A stretch of DNA of 64,000 nt from Lenisia limosa (lineage: Eukaryota; Breviatea): positions 1 to 64,000 of the forward strand of contig LPNZ01007654.1 in NCBI GenBank assembly GCA_001655205.1, written 5' to 3'. The translations under genes and the position numbers were made by a program. Of the stretch, positions 63,601 to 64,000 are shown piece by piece. Each line of letters starts with the position of its first letter. The first letter of the stretch is position 1. The notes under the pieces are model-generated. The model had not been told where the DNA came from. It worked only from the letters and a program-made list of their open reading frames with translations, and did no database searches.

Positions 63601-64000
63601 TATGAGAGGCAAGTAGCAAAATGACAATTCTATGAAACTGCATCAATCGGTATTTTGTACCATCTATTAGAAGTTTTTGAAATTTGTTCATGATTCATTA
63701 CATAAGTTGAAAAATAACTGCAAACCTCAAGAAAAGGAGTGTCTGCCTTATAGTAGAGAGTCAATAGATGGAGCAGCGTAATGATCATGACGATTCCTCC
63801 TGGCCCTGGTGCTATTCCCAACACTGTTGGAAAGCACAGTAGAACCGTGATGATAGCCATCCCATTTTCGAAAGACCGCTGAATCTAAATAAGACACGAT
63901 CTGTTTCCAACACAATTAAAATAGTCATAGATTCTCACATTTGTCGATTCGTCCCCGAAACGAATGAAAATGCCGACAGAGAACAACCAAACAGCCCACC
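60624..64000 (-). CDS. Unrecognised multi-pass membrane protein, 5' partial
   Basis: The reading frame enters from the right edge (WAVWLFSVGIFIRFGDE) and continues GMAIITVLLCFPTVLGIAPG, GGIVMIITLLHLLTLYYKAD and ATIAVSLLSVVGVFSLYVS, giving at least three hydrophobic segments. The soluble part follows: RHLMTQEVIDLLLRAFPPHV, SDAALDSDDKIQEGLTTKVI, DNGVFHDLSVFKPGSDFLWE, FGLALDLPSTIKRILTQLKN and PKLAVLLHLLQEITGSHCRF. A Ser/Thr/Pro-rich tail (PNPSQLSIPTFRINQTSSSR) comes next, then KVSKIIYLTGKTGQKASN and MERLRKHRLNSLQN. A probable last exon ends with TGA at about 60624-60626. The layout (TM bundle then cytosolic helical region then low-complexity tail) vaguely recalls membrane nucleoporins, but I cannot assign a family. 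Confidence 0.6.
60836..60911. repeat. A-rich tandem repeat in intron of the membrane-protein gene
   Basis: Repeated ACAAAAAACAAAGTTACAAC units. It makes a spurious hydrophobic open frame on the minus strand. Confidence 0.75.
63321..63446. repeat. ~41-bp tandem repeat reiterating a 3' splice site
   Basis: Three copies around CATCAAATGCCTAAGTGATG plus AATATAACAAAGCAGACAGT. On the gene strand each has CATCACTTAG followed by G/A-rich exon-like sequence. The innermost is the acceptor before HLMTQEVIDLLL. Confidence 0.85.

Overview
The window is from an intron-dense nuclear genome of a eukaryote, most likely a unicellular one. Every recognisable gene is cut by short GT-AG introns, and proteins can be read only by joining exons. 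The gene set is broadly eukaryotic: DNA-PKcs, EB1, exocyst Sec3, PPWD1, a class I PRMT, an AHCY/AHCYL protein, a Ygr210-type GTPase and a PPC/DUF296 protein. I cannot name the species. Sixteen runs of N interrupt the sequence, many beside a long C tract just upstream of a 3' splice site.

Layout. 1-25176 (-): one giant gene, a DNA-PKcs (PRKDC) homologue. It runs from its start codon through HEAT repeats, a NUC194-like segment, an S/T-Q autophosphorylation cluster and most of the FAT domain. The kinase domain lies off the left edge. 25426-~27770 (+): an N-terminally acylatable nucleoside diphosphate kinase fused to ankyrin repeats, divergent from DNA-PKcs. ~28270-32463 (+): S-adenosylhomocysteinase with an IRBIT-like Ser-rich N-terminus. 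32892-34929 (+): EB1. 35112-36360 (-): small PPC/DUF296 protein, possibly secreted. 36852-41970 (+): Sec3/EXOC1. 42411-47026 (-): PPWD1 (WD40 plus cyclophilin). 47269-50775 (-): PRMT6/1-like arginine methyltransferase with an unusual N-terminal zinc-finger-like region. 50971-54191 (+): Ygr210-type GTPase with a TGS domain. 54414-55759 (-): unrecognised WD40-like protein. 56554-60558 (+): secreted sushi plus RCC1-like protein. ~60624->64000 (-): unrecognised membrane protein, 5' end outside the window.

The genes do not form an operon or one pathway. AHCY and the PRMT both belong to methylation metabolism, but they are about 15 kb apart and I infer no functional cluster. Gene density is high outside DNA-PKcs, with several divergent pairs sharing 195-800 bp and convergent pairs a few hundred bp apart.

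Non-coding structure is the most unusual part. (i) Five clear and one decayed copy of a ~98 bp hairpin element with TA-flanked ends and two subfamilies all sit in DNA-PKcs introns. (ii) Many short tandem duplications (25-46 bp units) span the exon-intron junction and so reiterate the donor or acceptor site. (iii) Intron 3' ends often carry C8-C12 tracts, which explains where many assembly gaps fall. (iv) AT-rich palindromic simple repeats built on ATATCATATGATAT recur in introns and spacers.
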